From Halomonas sp. (GTDB lineage: Bacteria; Pseudomonadota; Gammaproteobacteria; Pseudomonadales; Halomonadaceae), in contig NZ_JAJUFQ010000005.1 of NCBI RefSeq assembly GCF_029263665.1, forward strand, positions 1-64,000: a DNA stretch of 64,000 bases, given 5' to 3'. A program made the position numbers and the translations under genes. Positions 57,096 through 64,000 of the stretch are shown here, piece by piece. Each line of letters opens with the position of its first letter. Position 1 is the first letter of the stretch. Under the pieces are notes generated by a model. That model saw nothing but the letters and a program-made list of their open reading frames with translations, made no database searches and was not told where the DNA came from.

Positions 57096-57976
57096 CAGCC
57101 GATCATCTTTTTCAGTGCGCGGCGTACAAAGGGCCGTAGACATGCAGCAACGGGCGCAGGCAGTGGCCGCTCGATTCTCGGGCGATAGGGATTGAAGAAC
57201 CAGCCTCGGCAGTCGGTTCCGGTCGGTTTGCCGAGCGCTAGCGCGATGGCTTCATAAGCCATCAGCATGCCGGTCGTTATCACCATGGTGGAGAAGGACA
57301 TGCGGCTGCGATGTCCCGAGGCGACTTCGGCTGCAATGTCGAGATCGACATGATGGCGTGAAGAGGAGTGCAGCATGACGTATTCAATCTCGGCCATCAT
57401 GGCTGCCTGTGTGTCGCTTTCCTCGATACTCCGCCAATCCTTGCCGACGGTAGGATAGCCCAGCCTTTCCTCCGGCCTGGGATCGGAAGGACGCACGAGC
57501 GTCACCGAGGGCAGCGGTGACATGTAGGCATCGATCACCGTTGCGCCTTGCTGCGTTGCGATACGATAGAGGTGGACGCCGGCAGGAATGTCATCCATGC
57601 CGTTGACGATGATAGGGCAGCGCGCAGCAATGTCCGGCAGCTGCTCGCTCCACTCCGAACCCAGTACCTCGATCTCTATTTGTGGATTGATCTCGAGCGC
57701 TGCTTCGGCTGCGCTGTCTGCCTTGGAACGACCGATGGTGGTGGCAGTGGCGAAGACTTGGCGATTGAGATTCGATATCTCGAAGGTATCAATGTCAGCA
57801 ATGACGAAGCGGCCAATGCCCGCACGAACCAGGGCCATGAAGGCAGCACCACCCATGCCGCCGACGCCGCAGACGAAAATGCGCGTCTTTTGAAGCGTCT
57901 GTTGTTCCCCTGAACTGACAAAGCCGATATTGCGCGTGGTGAATGTTGCGTAATCGAATTCGGGAATGGTGTTCAT
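57095..57976 (-). CDS. ThiF/E1-like adenylating enzyme
   Basis: A 293-residue protein of the ubiquitin-activating-like superfamily (ThiF, MoeB, HesA). The nucleotide-binding GVGGMGG is at residues 37-43, followed by DIDTFEISNLNRQ at 61-73 and the adenylation-site region IIVNGMDDIPAG. The paired zinc CxxC motifs of MoeB/ThiF are absent and no clear catalytic Cys crossover is visible, so it may only adenylate or act on a small molecule or peptide. No ubiquitin-like partner is encoded nearby. It overlaps the first operon gene by 4 bases and the membrane protein gene by one. Confidence 0.85.
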   Translation of the reverse strand: MNTIPEFDYATFTTRNIGFVSSGEQQTLQKTRIFVCGVGGMGGAAFMALVRAGIGRFVIADIDTFEISNLNRQVFATATTIGRSKADSAAEAALEINPQIEIEVLGSEWSEQLPDIAARCPIIVNGMDDIPAGVHLYRIATQQGATVIDAYMSPLPSVTLVRPSDPRPEERLGYPTVGKDWRSIEESDTQAAMMAEIEYVMLHSSSRHHVDLDIAAEVASGHRSRMSFSTMVITTGMLMAYEAIALALGKPTGTDCRGWFFNPYRPRIERPLPAPVAACLRPFVRRALKKMIG

Positions 57977-58983
57977 GGTCGGCCTTTTTGCTTGAGGCTC
58001 GTCAGCTCGCGACGCTTTTGCTTACTCTGCTTTTGATGACGACGTGGTAGCAGCAACCCGTAAGGTCTAGAGGTGTCGAGCCAATGGAGAACCGGCAAGA
58101 TCATGCTTTGCAGGAGCAAGAAAAATGCCGCTCCTGCGATGGCCGGTAGCGATCCTTTCGGCATCTCACGCAACAGGTAACGACGCGCAGCCGCCATGTC
58201 GATCTGCCCAAGCTGGAGCACGTCGTCACCACGCGCGTAGTCCAGCATCTCCCGACAGAAGGTGTTGTAGCGCTCGTCTCGATGCTTGGGTGCGTTCTCA
58301 AAGGTCTTCTTGAGGTCGTCCGATCCACCGGTATAGGCATTGGTGATAACGAAGCGCGCTTCATCGAACCCGGCGTCGTCACCGACGCCGAAGACATGAC
58401 GATGCAGGCGCATGATCTGACGTGCGAGAGACAGATGAACGAAATGCTGTCGGGTGTCGTTACGAGGTGATGGAAAGACATCGGAGAATGTCTCACTGAC
58501 CATTCCGATGATGGCGGGCACTTGGGTGACGTTGGAAATCCAGCGCGACCGGAGGCCTCCGCGCAGGAACAGGATCAGCACAGTCAGGCCGTAGAGCGCA
58601 CTGGAAAGGCCGGTTTCGCGTGAGTCGGGATCAACAATGACGAGGCCAAGATGCAGAATTTGGTGTTTCTCTCCCGCAAACGTGGCATCCATCACCGCCA
58701 ATGTGTTGAAGGCAACAGGCTTGCCGGTTGCCTTTTCCGTGATCAGCGTGACGACCGAGCGCGACAGGCGTTCTCTATCTCCCGAGAAGATACCGTATGT
58801 CAGTTCGCCTCCCTTCAAGGTGCGGCTGGCCACGAGGCGCAGCATTCCCACAAGTTCCTCAAGGGAAGGGTCGTCCAGAACGTTACCGGGATGAGCCACG
58901 ATCCGAGTTTCGTAATGTCTATGAGTCGAGAGCCGCAGATCCAACTCAGGAGAAATCAACGCTCTCCACCAAGACTTGAACAT
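57973..58983 (-). CDS. GNAT-like protein with a C-terminal membrane segment, first gene of the operon
   Basis: A 336-residue protein I cannot place in a named family. The middle has a GNAT-like run (GKPVAFNTLAVMD, then LHLGLVIVDPDSRETGLSSALYGL), resembling the strand and acetyl-CoA loop of acetyltransferases. A Tyr/Asp-rich helical region follows, then one hydrophobic segment near residues 278-296 and a very basic tail (HQKQSKQKRRELTSLKQKGR). It opens the five-gene unit; its stop codon overlaps the ThiF-like start as ATGA. Confidence 0.65.
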   Translation of the reverse strand: MFKSWWRALISPELDLRLSTHRHYETRIVAHPGNVLDDPSLEELVGMLRLVASRTLKGGELTYGIFSGDRERLSRSVVTLITEKATGKPVAFNTLAVMDATFAGEKHQILHLGLVIVDPDSRETGLSSALYGLTVLILFLRGGLRSRWISNVTQVPAIIGMVSETFSDVFPSPRNDTRQHFVHLSLARQIMRLHRHVFGVGDDAGFDEARFVITNAYTGGSDDLKKTFENAPKHRDERYNTFCREMLDYARGDDVLQLGQIDMAAARRYLLREMPKGSLPAIAGAAFFLLLQSMILPVLHWLDTSRPYGLLLPRRHQKQSKQKRRELTSLKQKGRP

Positions 58984-59227
58984 GAAAACTCCGGAAGCGT
59001 GCGGGCTCTGGAAGTGTAGTCGCTGTCAAGAGTCATTTACGCTTGAACATGGTGGCATCCGCCATTGTGCTTTTGGTTTTCCTATCAAGAGTAAGCTAGC
59101 CTTGCGCATTATCACGGTCAATTTCAGCATCGCATCATTCTCCATGATGCGATGACCTCAGGGTATTCCCGTCCATCAGTCCTGTACTACCCACGCACAG
59201 GGTCCGGTTCTCAAAAGGAGCCCCGCG
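58984..59227. other. divergent promoter region of the five-gene operon
   Basis: Separates the minus-strand operon from the small exported protein gene. I see no strong palindrome. AAGGAG at 59215-59220 belongs to the plus-strand gene. Confidence 0.4.
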
Positions 59228-59710
59228 TTGAACAAGCTCGCCATCCTCGCTTTTGTTTCCATTGCCATGGTATCTGGACTTGCCAATGGCGCTGAATGGG
59301 GACAATACGGCAATGCACGATTTGGGTACTGGATTGATATCCCACCGAGATTCTCGGCCATTACGGAAGCGGACAATGGAGATGGCGGGATATCTCAATC
59401 AAGTGACGGCAGCGCGGAACTTCGCGTATGGGGCCGTCATCTCGTTCTGGCTGATGATTTTCAGGCAGAAGCCACAAGAGGGATCGATAAAGACGTAGAG
59501 AGCGGCTGGAATATTACTTACCAAAAGCAGCAATCAGATTGGGTGAGTTGGTCTGGAACAAAAGATGGAAGAACCTTCTACCAACGGGCCATTCCCGCGT
59601 GTAACAACGCAATAGCGTTCTTTAGGCTTGAATACGAAGATAATCAAAAAGAAGCGTTTCATCCTGTCGTGGAGAGGTTGGCAGCCTCGTTGCGGAGACA
59701 GTGTGGCTGA
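59228..59710 (+). CDS. small exported protein of unknown function
   Basis: A 160-residue secreted protein starting at TTG 59228, seven bases after AAGGAG. The signal peptide MNKLAILAFVSIAMVSGLANGA is followed by EWGQYGNARFGYWIDIPPRF, a pattern seen in periplasmic proteins of ~150 residues that carry a PsbP/DUF-like sandwich. Two Cys residues in the mature part (near PACNN and RRQCG) could form a disulfide. No family is recognised with confidence. Confidence 0.7.
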   Translation: MNKLAILAFVSIAMVSGLANGAEWGQYGNARFGYWIDIPPRFSAITEADNGDGGISQSSDGSAELRVWGRHLVLADDFQAEATRGIDKDVESGWNITYQKQQSDWVSWSGTKDGRTFYQRAIPACNNAIAFFRLEYEDNQKEAFHPVVERLAASLRRQCG

Positions 59711-60019
59711 TCTGCTTATAAATGGTGGCTCTTGCCATGTCTGTCAGAAGGTGCTCATTGGTACATTTTCCACAACTCAGCGCTGATCATCGACATGCAA
59801 CGCTGTTGTCCTGGCTGCGCAGCATGATGATATCTCGTTTTGGGGGCGTTCCAAGCAAACGGCTGTATTCGCAGCTGAAAGCGGGCGGTGGCCCGATAGT
59901 TGCCGTCGTTCAGCGTTCTCCCGGACCAAGATGATAAGGTTCAATATGGCGACCTCGGCTTTCCCGCATAACCTCCGGGAGCTTTGGACGCTCATTGGCA
60001 TCAACATGGAGGACGTGCC
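59711..60019. other. intergenic, nothing seen
   Basis: Open frames on both strands here have no ribosome binding site or recognisable family. The right end holds GGAGGA at 60008-60013, the ribosome binding site of the next gene. Confidence 0.4.
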
Positions 60020-61084
60020 GTGCTGTCCATTGCTGTTACGACGCTTGCTATTCTGCTTCTGGGGATCACTATCCTGGCTCGATTGCCGTTTCACTGGTGG
60101 TGGATACGCTGTTGCGAGTTTCCGCGCATGCAGATTTCCATGCTGGCCCTGCTGACACTGTTGCTTGCTTCTCTCTCCGAGTCTCCCTGGCGCTGGCTGG
60201 CAGTGTCGAGCAGCCTTGTCACCCTGGTCATCCAGGCATGTTACATCTTGCCCTGGACACGCCTCTGGCCCGTTCAGGTCCAACGTGCTGAACCCGGCCA
60301 GGACGAACGCTGCATTAGATTGCTGGTTGCCAACGTACTGACCCCCAACCGCAATGCCGCAGGGTTGATCGAGCTCATCAACCAGCATGAGCCGGATATC
60401 GTGTTGACGCTTGAGTCCGATGACTGGTGGGGGAAGCAACTTGATGCCGCACTGGCCAAACAGTGGCCACATGTCGTCCGTATCCCTCAGGACAACCTCT
60501 ACGGCATGCACCTCTATTCCCGATTGCCACTGGTATCGCCACAGGTCGAACGGCTGATCCAGGACGATATTCCTTCCATCTCGACTGGGGTGACGTTGCG
60601 CTGCGGGGAGGATATTCAATTATACGCTGTGCATCCGCGCCCACCGGCACCCAATGAGAGCAAGGAGTCCCTGTGGCGAGATGCTGAACTGCTGCTGATC
60701 GGCAAGCGCATTCATGATGGCGCTTTCCCGGCCCTAGTGGCTGGAGACCTCAATGATGTGGCCTGGTCGCGTACGACCCGGCTCTTCTGCCGTGTCAGTG
60801 GCATGCTTGATCCGCGTCGAGGCCGCGGCATGTTCAGCACCTTTCATGCTCATTATCCGCTACTGCGCTGGCCGCTTGACCATGTCTTCTCGAGTGAACA
60901 TTTCACGCTACGCGACATGCGACGCTTGCCGGGATTCGGGTCGGACCATTTCCCGATTCTCACCACGCTTTGCTATCGACCTTCTCGAGCTGATGAACAC
61001 GAGACGCCCGAGGCAAATGGCGATGAACATCGTGAAGCCCGTGCGACCATTCGTGAGGGCAAGGAAAGGGAGCAGGAAGATTGA
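60020..61084 (+). CDS. endonuclease/exonuclease/phosphatase-family membrane protein
   Basis: A 354-residue protein with two or three N-terminal membrane segments (residues ~1-75) and a C-terminal EEP domain: LLVANVLTPNRN, EPDIVLTLESDDWW with the metal Glu, VAGDLNDVAWS with the catalytic Asp-x-Asn, and FGSDHFPILTTL with the final Asp-His pair. Length and layout match the group of membrane-anchored EEP proteins whose substrates may be phospholipids or nucleic acids; none is proven. GTG 60020 has GGAGGA six bases upstream. Confidence 0.8.
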   Translation: MLSIAVTTLAILLLGITILARLPFHWWWIRCCEFPRMQISMLALLTLLLASLSESPWRWLAVSSSLVTLVIQACYILPWTRLWPVQVQRAEPGQDERCIRLLVANVLTPNRNAAGLIELINQHEPDIVLTLESDDWWGKQLDAALAKQWPHVVRIPQDNLYGMHLYSRLPLVSPQVERLIQDDIPSISTGVTLRCGEDIQLYAVHPRPPAPNESKESLWRDAELLLIGKRIHDGAFPALVAGDLNDVAWSRTTRLFCRVSGMLDPRRGRGMFSTFHAHYPLLRWPLDHVFSSEHFTLRDMRRLPGFGSDHFPILTTLCYRPSRADEHETPEANGDEHREARATIREGKEREQED

Positions 61085-61285
61085 ACCAGAAGAGGAGAGC
61101 GCAGATCTCAGATTCTGGCGAACGGGATCCGGAGACTCTCGACGAACACGCTGAGCCCCGAACATGTCGTGTGTCGATCGAGGAATCCAATGGAAGTTTC
61201 GACCACTCTTGAGCTGGTCTGAGCTAGCCCATATTCCTGGGCTGGCTCATGCAAAAAGGAACGGCCGAATATCATGCAGTGAAGG
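61085..61285. other. intergenic, nothing seen
   Basis: Region between the EEP gene and the hairpin at 61286, with no supported gene. Confidence 0.4.
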
Positions 61286-61320
61286 ATACAACACCTTACC
61301 GAATGAGTAAGGTGTTGTAT
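61286..61320. terminator. hairpin between convergent EEP and lectin genes
   Basis: ATACAACACCTTAC (61286-61299) pairs perfectly with GTAAGGTGTTGTAT (61307-61320) around a 7-nt loop. It lies 35 bases past the lectin stop codon on the minus strand. Confidence 0.6.
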
Positions 61321-61355
61321 GTGCCTTTAATATTGCGCTTGTTGCGGGTGTCGCT

Positions 61356-62084
61356 TTATTCTGCTCGTGTTACATCCATGTGTATGGAAAACTCTCCTCT
61401 ATTATCGACATGTGAACCAGGCTGATCATTGACGATAAATGATACTTCTCCATCCTCTGGAGCAACAAAGTCTGTCAATTCTTCTCCTGCAGGGTAGTAG
61501 GTATCAGCTATTTTCATTACTACCGAGGCCAGCTGTGCAGGAGGGAATATGGCGTTCTTGCTCGATCCACGCATTGACCCATTGGGTCCTAGTCCTTTTC
61601 CTTCTTGGGATATATGAATCGTTCCGCTGGCTTTGACTGTAATAATGTCACCTTTTTTCACAACCAGGTTGGTTTTAACGCCACTCTCGCTATTTCCTGG
61701 CAGAGTCCCATCCCAAGTTTCGACATTAGATTGTGAAGATTCAGCGTAGACCTCAACGTGAAATTCTCCAGAGTTATCTGAAAAAGTGCCAGGTCTATCA
61801 TTGAATAAAAATGAAATCTCACCGCTTTCCGGAACATCCCACCGATAGAGGTAGTTTCCAACAGAATATTTTTTGTTGTTGATTACAGCGACCAAGGTGG
61901 CAATGGATTCAGGTAGGTCATCCCTGCCGGCGGCTCCCTGAGGGGCTGCCCACGCACTTTCACCCCTTGAATACTTGACCCATCCGTTGGCCAGAATAGT
62001 GATGACATCTCCCTTGTTTACCTTGATTCCGCTCGGAATTCCATTTTCTTCCGCGGCACTGACATTTCCTGACCATAGTTTCAT
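61356..62084 (-). CDS. tandem LecA (PA-IL)-like lectin
   Basis: A 242-residue protein made of two copies of the PA-IL fold of Pseudomonas aeruginosa LecA. Copy 1 (residues ~1-112) opens LWSGNVSAAEENGIPSGI and has GDVITILANGWVKY, LYRWDVPESGEISFLFND and RPGTFSDNSGEF. Copy 2 (~118-242) has WDGTLPGNSESG, GDIITVKASGTI and VNDQPGSHVDNRGEF. The Asp, Thr/Ser, Asp, Asn run after the last strand matches the calcium ligands of LecA (Asp100, Thr104, Asn107, Asn108); copy 1 keeps the Tyr of GWxxY, copy 2 does not. LecA residues His50 and Gln53 are not matched, so galactose binding is uncertain. There is no signal peptide, as in LecA. GGAGAAG precedes the ATG. Confidence 0.85.
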   Translation of the reverse strand: MKLWSGNVSAAEENGIPSGIKVNKGDVITILANGWVKYSRGESAWAAPQGAAGRDDLPESIATLVAVINNKKYSVGNYLYRWDVPESGEISFLFNDRPGTFSDNSGEFHVEVYAESSQSNVETWDGTLPGNSESGVKTNLVVKKGDIITVKASGTIHISQEGKGLGPNGSMRGSSKNAIFPPAQLASVVMKIADTYYPAGEELTDFVAPEDGEVSFIVNDQPGSHVDNRGEFSIHMDVTRAE

Positions 62085-62793
62085 GACGCTTCTCCAAATC
62101 CATCTGTGAATAAAGAAAATCTTCACATCTCAGATATTTTCCTAGATGAGATTTTCAATATGAAACTACAATAATTCATTGAGATAAATGCCATATAAAC
62201 ATAAGCATTTATGCATCCATATTGCAGTATGAAATCTAGCAGTAATGGTGAAACTTTATGTTATTTATTTACGTTTTTTGTGCGTTGGTGTTGTTTTGCC
62301 AAGTCGTCGTGTGACTACTATCGCAGAAAAACATGGTAATATTTTTTTATTTGAATGAATTGTATAATACTTATATTTAGCCTAACTATTCCCTTTAGGC
62401 TCTCGAGGTATCACATATCTTCTTTCGGTTAGTCACAGGGCTCATGGAGCGGGCCAATCGTGTAGCAATCATGTGTGTGGCTAGTTCTCGTCATACAGTC
62501 CAAGACTCTTGCGGCGCCTAGGGGGCTCATCAACTTTGTCAAAGATTGCCTGGCAAATGGTCACGACACGGCTTCTATGGATTCCTGGGGCGGCAAGTCC
62601 AGTTAACTTCTCCTGGCCATCTTTACATCATCGGCAATCCAAGCTTCGGGCATTCGTTCTCAGTTTTCTTGGCTCTCGTGTATGCAGTATCTCTGGTGTG
62701 CAGAAGATCAAGCTGAAGATGTTGGAGGGAAGGGCGGAGGGTCGGGTGCGAAATCAATAGCAGAGTTTTGGAAATATTTGGGGAGCAACGAAA
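62085..62793. other. 700-bp AT-rich region without a supported gene
   Basis: Very AT-rich to about 62400, then mixed. AGCCTAA and TTAGGCT (62379-62401) form a weak hairpin. Short frames on both strands have no start signals, and the one overlapping the tRNA is an artefact. Confidence 0.5.
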
Positions 62794-62829
62794 AAACCGC
62801 CACTCGGAATGATCCGTAAGTGACGGTTT
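62794..62829 (-). terminator. intrinsic terminator of tRNA-Pro
   Basis: On the minus strand AAACCGTCACT pairs with AGTGGCGGTTT (one wobble) and the second arm runs into TTTCG. It lies 16 bases after the tRNA 3' end. Confidence 0.8.
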
Positions 62830-62844
62830 AGTCTGCAATTCTAG

Positions 62845-62921
62845 TGGTCGGAGCGACAGGATTCGAACCTGCGACCTTTGCAACCCCATTGCAACGCGCT
62901 ACCAAGCTGCGCCACGCTCCG
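62845..62921 (-). tRNA. tRNA-Pro (anticodon GGG)
   Basis: Seventy-seven bases with encoded CCA. The acceptor arms are CGGAGCG and CGCTCCG, the D arm is GCGCAGCTTGGTAGCGC, the anticodon stem TTGCA/TGCAA holds the loop ATGGGGT (anticodon GGG), and the T arm contains GGTTCGAATCC. It reads CCC and CCU codons. It has its own terminator on the minus strand, so it appears to be transcribed alone. Confidence 0.96.
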
Positions 62922-63129
62922 ACTTGCTTTCAGGGTCTTGGCCCCTGAGAACGAGGCGTATACTAGCGCGTTCATTTACAAATGGAAAGCCCCTTTTGCT
63001 CTTTTATTTCAATTGGTTGGAAATTAACCAGCTGATTGGGCGCTTGCATGTCTCACGATGGGACGGGGATAGAAGGGGCTGACGGGTTATGATAGGCGGT
63101 TGATATTCGAGCATCTGGAGGGTGGATAA

Positions 63130-63507
63130 GTGCCGCTGATTCTAGGCATGAGTATGTTGCTGGCCTGCCAGTTTCTGGGAGAGTTGCTGGCGCGGGGGCT
63201 GAGCCTGCCGATTCCGGGGCCCGTCATTGGCATGGTGATTCTGCTGGTGGGGTTGATGATCCGCGGCAAGGTTCCATCGAGCCTACGTATTGCAGGGGAA
63301 GGGTTGTTGCGATATCTGACGTTGCTGTTTGTTCCTGCAGGGGTGGGGTTGATGGTGCACGGGCGCTTGATTGCCGATGACTGGATTCCCATCGTGGCGA
63401 CCCTGGTGTTGTCGACAGCGCTGACCTTGGCTGTCACAGCTTGGGTGATGACTCGCCTGGCGTCTCGGGCGACAGGTAAAGATGCCTCTCGCGAAGGGGG
63501 ACAGTGA
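63130..63507 (+). CDS. lrgA: LrgA/CidA holin-like membrane protein
   Basis: A 125-residue inner membrane protein with four hydrophobic segments and the LrgA/CidA signature FLGELLARGLSLPIPGPVIGM and LTLLFVPAGVGLM. The family modulates murein hydrolase activity or acts in export of small metabolites such as acetate or glycolate and in cell lysis; the precise role here is unknown. It starts at GTG 63130 after GGAGGG. It overlaps lrgB as TGATG. Confidence 0.88.
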   Translation: MPLILGMSMLLACQFLGELLARGLSLPIPGPVIGMVILLVGLMIRGKVPSSLRIAGEGLLRYLTLLFVPAGVGLMVHGRLIADDWIPIVATLVLSTALTLAVTAWVMTRLASRATGKDASREGGQ

Positions 63508-64000
63508 TGCACGTCGCCGGTCTTGATGAGTTATGGGTCTATCTTTCGGGAAATCCGTTGCTGTCCTTGCTGGTCACGCTGTTGGCCTTTGCCCTGGCTG
63601 CACGTATCAACAAGTGGCTGGGCGGGACACCGCTGTTGCACACGGTGACCCTGAGTATTGCGTTGATCATCACCTTTCTGCTGGTGTCCGGCATTGACTA
63701 TGGCACTTACTTCGAAGGTGCGCAGTTCATTCATTTCCTGCTGGGGCCTGCCACGGTGGCCTTGGCCATTCCGCTCTACGATCACCGTGAACGAGTGCGT
63801 CAACTGCTGTGGCCCTTGTTGGTGGCTTGCCTGGCGGGCATTACCACCGCGGTGGCTTCGACGCTGGGGTTGGCGTTGCTGCTAGGGGCTGAGCACGAGA
63901 CGGTCATGTCTCTTGCGCCACGTTCCGTGACATCACCGATCGCCATGGGAATCGCGGAACAGATCGGTGGCATTCCGTCTCTCGCCGCGGGCCTTGTTCT
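63507..64000 (+). CDS. lrgB: LrgB/CidB-family membrane protein (3' end outside window)
   Basis: The first 164 codons of a polytopic protein that pairs with LrgA. It contains NKWLGGTPLLHTVTLSIAL, FLLGPATVALAIPLYDHRERV and the signature LAPRSVTSPIAMGIAEQIGG with PSLAAG at the window edge. Its ATG shares a base with the lrgA stop codon. The remainder, about 70 residues in the family, lies beyond the window. Confidence 0.9.
   Translation, partial: MHVAGLDELWVYLSGNPLLSLLVTLLAFALAARINKWLGGTPLLHTVTLSIALIITFLLVSGIDYGTYFEGAQFIHFLLGPATVALAIPLYDHRERVRQLLWPLLVACLAGITTAVASTLGLALLLGAEHETVMSLAPRSVTSPIAMGIAEQIGGIPSLAAGLV

Noticed and set aside
59777..60619. A 280-codon minus-strand frame overlapping the EEP-family gene
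   Set aside because: It is antisense to conserved EEP catalytic motifs and is Gln/Arg/His-rich like a shadow.
62509..62889. Short frames on both strands around the tRNA
   Set aside because: The minus-strand frame includes GLQRSQVRILSLRP, which is simply translated tRNA sequence; the plus-strand frame has no start signal or family.

Overview
The window reads as chromosomal DNA of a GC-rich gammaproteobacterium. The gene set (hut and xdh catabolic operons, AspT/Asd, YchJ, HrpB, OpgD, a PiT-type phosphate carrier, Sec and Tat exported proteins) and the protein style fit Halomonas or a close relative. The genus is an inference from gene content, not a measured result.

Layout. 1-2200: the 3' end of a CdiA/haemagglutinin-type polymorphic toxin with its immunity gene, a duplicated ~120-bp block and a decayed transposase scrap. 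2207-2950: periplasmic alpha-carbonic anhydrase. 3184-11758: purine catabolism, with xdhA-xdhB-xdhC-guaD on the minus strand, a divergent RutR-like regulator and a minus-strand NCS2/AzgA purine permease. RutR-type operators sit at both catabolic promoters. 11917-15956: hrpB helicase, glutaminase and a YchJ-like protein. 16013-26752: histidine utilisation (hutI-hutG-hutU-hutH-transporter on the minus strand, a divergent YjiH-like membrane protein, and hutC further on). A second methionine aminopeptidase coupled to a ParD-like antitoxin lies between them, under a perfect palindrome. 26823-33886: a DUF938 methyltransferase, a small lipoprotein, opgD, an HlyD/DUF2955 efflux pair and two envelope proteins. 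34235-38218: a small protein and the aspT-asd pair, an aspartate:alanine exchange and decarboxylation module. 38304-43176: an RND efflux operon with its CecR-like regulator last. 43514-51807: a small periplasmic protein, an outer membrane protein, a KefB/C-type antiporter, an exported M20 carboxypeptidase, a frameshifted PiT phosphate transporter and a streptothricin-acetyltransferase-like GNAT. 52064-61084: a RoxA/CCP-like di-haem cytochrome facing a tightly coupled five-gene minus-strand operon, then a small exported protein and an EEP-family phosphodiesterase. 61356-64000: a tandem LecA-type lectin, tRNA-Pro(GGG), and lrgA/lrgB (the latter cut by the window end).

How the genes work together. 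Guanine is deaminated to xanthine (GuaD), xanthine is oxidised by XdhAB matured by XdhC, and substrate enters through the AzgA-like permease under RutR-like control. Histidine is degraded by the four Hut enzymes under HutC, with two membrane proteins as candidate transporters. Glutaminase and the exported glutamate carboxypeptidase also yield glutamate.

The best candidate for an undescribed system is the operon at 53774-58983. It joins a GNAT-like membrane-tailed protein, a ThiF/E1-like adenylating enzyme, a polytopic membrane protein, a YghO-type GNAT and an Acg-type nitroreductase-like flavoprotein, with every junction overlapping by 1-4 bases. I know of no named pathway with this set.
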